Assembly (NCBI GenBank): GCA_029864335.1
Contig: JAOTTS010000019.1
Location: 1 to 41,114 of the forward strand
Direction of reading: 5' to 3'
Source: Candidatus Nitrosopumilus sp.
GTDB lineage: Archaea; Thermoproteota; Nitrososphaeria; Nitrososphaerales; Nitrosopumilaceae
DNA length: 41,114 nucleotides
Position numbers and translations under genes: made by a program. Below, one piece after another: positions 40,257-41,114 of the stretch; position 1 is the first letter of the stretch, and every line of letters starts with the position of its first letter. The notes beneath the pieces were generated by a model, which searched no databases, was not told the DNA's origin, and saw nothing but the letters and a program-made list of their open reading frames with translations.

Positions 40257-41114
40257 GTGTACATTAAATTTGTAGGATTCTCAGTATTGATGTTATTTGT
40301 AGTCGTAATGACACCAGCTTATGCAAATGTGACATCATTATCATTAGAAAGGAGTCTTTACACAGAGGATGAGAATTTTGCTTTTATTGGAAATCAGGAA
40401 GGGAAAGAACAAGTCTTTGTAATAATTCGTGATGAAGGAGGGGACTATATCGGAATGTTATCAGATGTTAATCCAGGCAAAGGAGAGTATTCGGTAATTC
40501 CTAGGCAAGTATCATTATTCTTTAAAGATGACGGAATTTACAAAGCAACGGCTTTTACTAATGATCAAGCAGAAAAGAACGGAATTACAATAGAATTGGA
40601 ATTTAAGGATGAAAAATTATTTGAAGTTCCTGATTTTGTATTACAATTAAAAACAATTGGAGATAAAGAGGTTGAAGTACAAAAAACAATTACATTTACA
40701 GCTAGTCTTATTGATAGTTCTATTACTGATGTAGCATATAGTTTGAAAAATGCGCCTTCTGGTGCCACAATAGATGCCAACACAGGAAAATTTGTTTGGA
40801 CTCCGTCAAAATTTCATGGAAACATCCAAGATGTGTCTTATAATTTCGATGTAATTGTAAATAAGGGAGGTCAAGAAGATAGAGAGAAAATTACAATAAC
40901 CGTAAAGCAAGCATATCAAGAACCTAAACCAAAACAAACTATGCCAGAACCAAAACAAACTACGCCAGAACCCAAGGAGCTTGGACTAGCTTCATTTGTA
41001 GATGAAACAAAAGATCCACAGAGTTATGTTGACAGATATAACAATGAGATAACTTACAAAAAATGGTTTGATGAGAACTTTTCAGAGTATGATTCAATTT
41101 ATCAGGCAGTAGGT
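40257..41114 (+). CDS. Secreted surface protein with Ig/cadherin-like domain (partial)
   Basis: The first 286 codons of an exported protein cut by the window end. Signal peptide VYIKFVGFSVLMLFVVVMTP with cleavage after about AYA. Then a beta-rich region (VTSLSLERSLYTEDENFAFI), a putative Ig-like domain (about 125-220) ending IDANTGKFVWTPSKFHGN, a Pro-rich linker with direct repeats PEPKQTMPEPKQTTPEPKE, and DPQSYVDRYNNEITYKKWFD leading to FSEYDSIYQAVG. That last module recurs at the C terminus of secreted thaumarchaeal proteins. TATA TTTTTAAAAATAA (40225-40238) is 25 bases from the GTG, so the mRNA is leaderless. Probably cell-envelope or adhesion-type; no enzymatic motif seen. Confidence 0.8.
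   Translation, partial: MYIKFVGFSVLMLFVVVMTPAYANVTSLSLERSLYTEDENFAFIGNQEGKEQVFVIIRDEGGDYIGMLSDVNPGKGEYSVIPRQVSLFFKDDGIYKATAFTNDQAEKNGITIELEFKDEKLFEVPDFVLQLKTIGDKEVEVQKTITFTASLIDSSITDVAYSLKNAPSGATIDANTGKFVWTPSKFHGNIQDVSYNFDVIVNKGGQEDREKITITVKQAYQEPKPKQTMPEPKQTTPEPKELGLASFVDETKDPQSYVDRYNNEITYKKWFDENFSEYDSIYQAVG

Overview
The window is AT-rich archaeal DNA, most likely from an ammonia-oxidising archaeon of the Nitrososphaerota (Thaumarchaeota), Nitrosopumilus-like. The evidence is a euryarchaeal/thaumarchaeal replication set (MCM, GINS, Hel308, RFC small subunit), Alba, aIF6 and archease. Other signs are many promoters whose TATA box lies about 25 bases before the start codon (leaderless mRNAs), many tiny CxxC zinc-ribbon proteins, and secreted proteins with thaumarchaeal C-terminal repeats. 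The genus is an inference; no rRNA is present.

Layout. 1-2782 (minus): succinate dehydrogenase operon sdhA-C-D-B, with sdhB cut by the window edge. 2855-5612 (plus): a PadR regulator with a tandem palindromic operator, a dead MFS transporter and an isocitrate-lyase-family enzyme. 5641-8308: Alba, a HEAT-repeat protein, tRNA-Ala(GGC), a ferredoxin-NADP-reductase-like flavoprotein and a nucleotidyltransferase. 8347-10947 (plus): a tight run of aminotransferase, Gfo/Idh/MocA oxidoreductase, Trm112-like protein and hexapeptide acyltransferase. 10944-16885 (minus): overlapping GINS-MCM-Hel308-GT4-small membrane protein operon. It is divergent from RFC small subunit, across a GATC-rich spacer. 18031-26166: tRNA-Ser(TGA), twin ferredoxins, aIF6, HisRS, a RelA/SpoT-type HD protein and an ETF-beta/ETF-alpha/FixC-FixX operon. 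26356-41114 is accessory: small zinc-ribbon proteins, a secreted acidic Cys-pair repeat protein, family 5 uracil-DNA glycosylase, secreted PQQ-type sugar dehydrogenase, zinc alcohol dehydrogenase, archease and a surface protein cut by the end.

Working together. Succinate dehydrogenase and the ETF/FixCX operon both feed electrons to the quinone pool. The replication genes form one half of a replication locus, transcribed together with a dolichyl-phosphate GlcNAc-1-phosphotransferase-type enzyme. The Gfo/Idh, Trm112 and hexapeptide genes look like nucleotide-sugar or surface-glycan modification.

The most striking things are: a candidate structured RNA at 35237-35338 with its own TATA box; the 2 x 12 bp operator on the PadR transcription start; a secreted repeat protein with three evenly spaced Cys pairs and a likely frameshift; and a cluster of genes between 31.7 and 39.7 kb broken by single stops or frameshifts (DUF72, HD hydrolase, DedA, small proteins), in addition to the MFS pseudogene at 3.4 kb. 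I saw no CRISPR array, insertion sequence or phage module.
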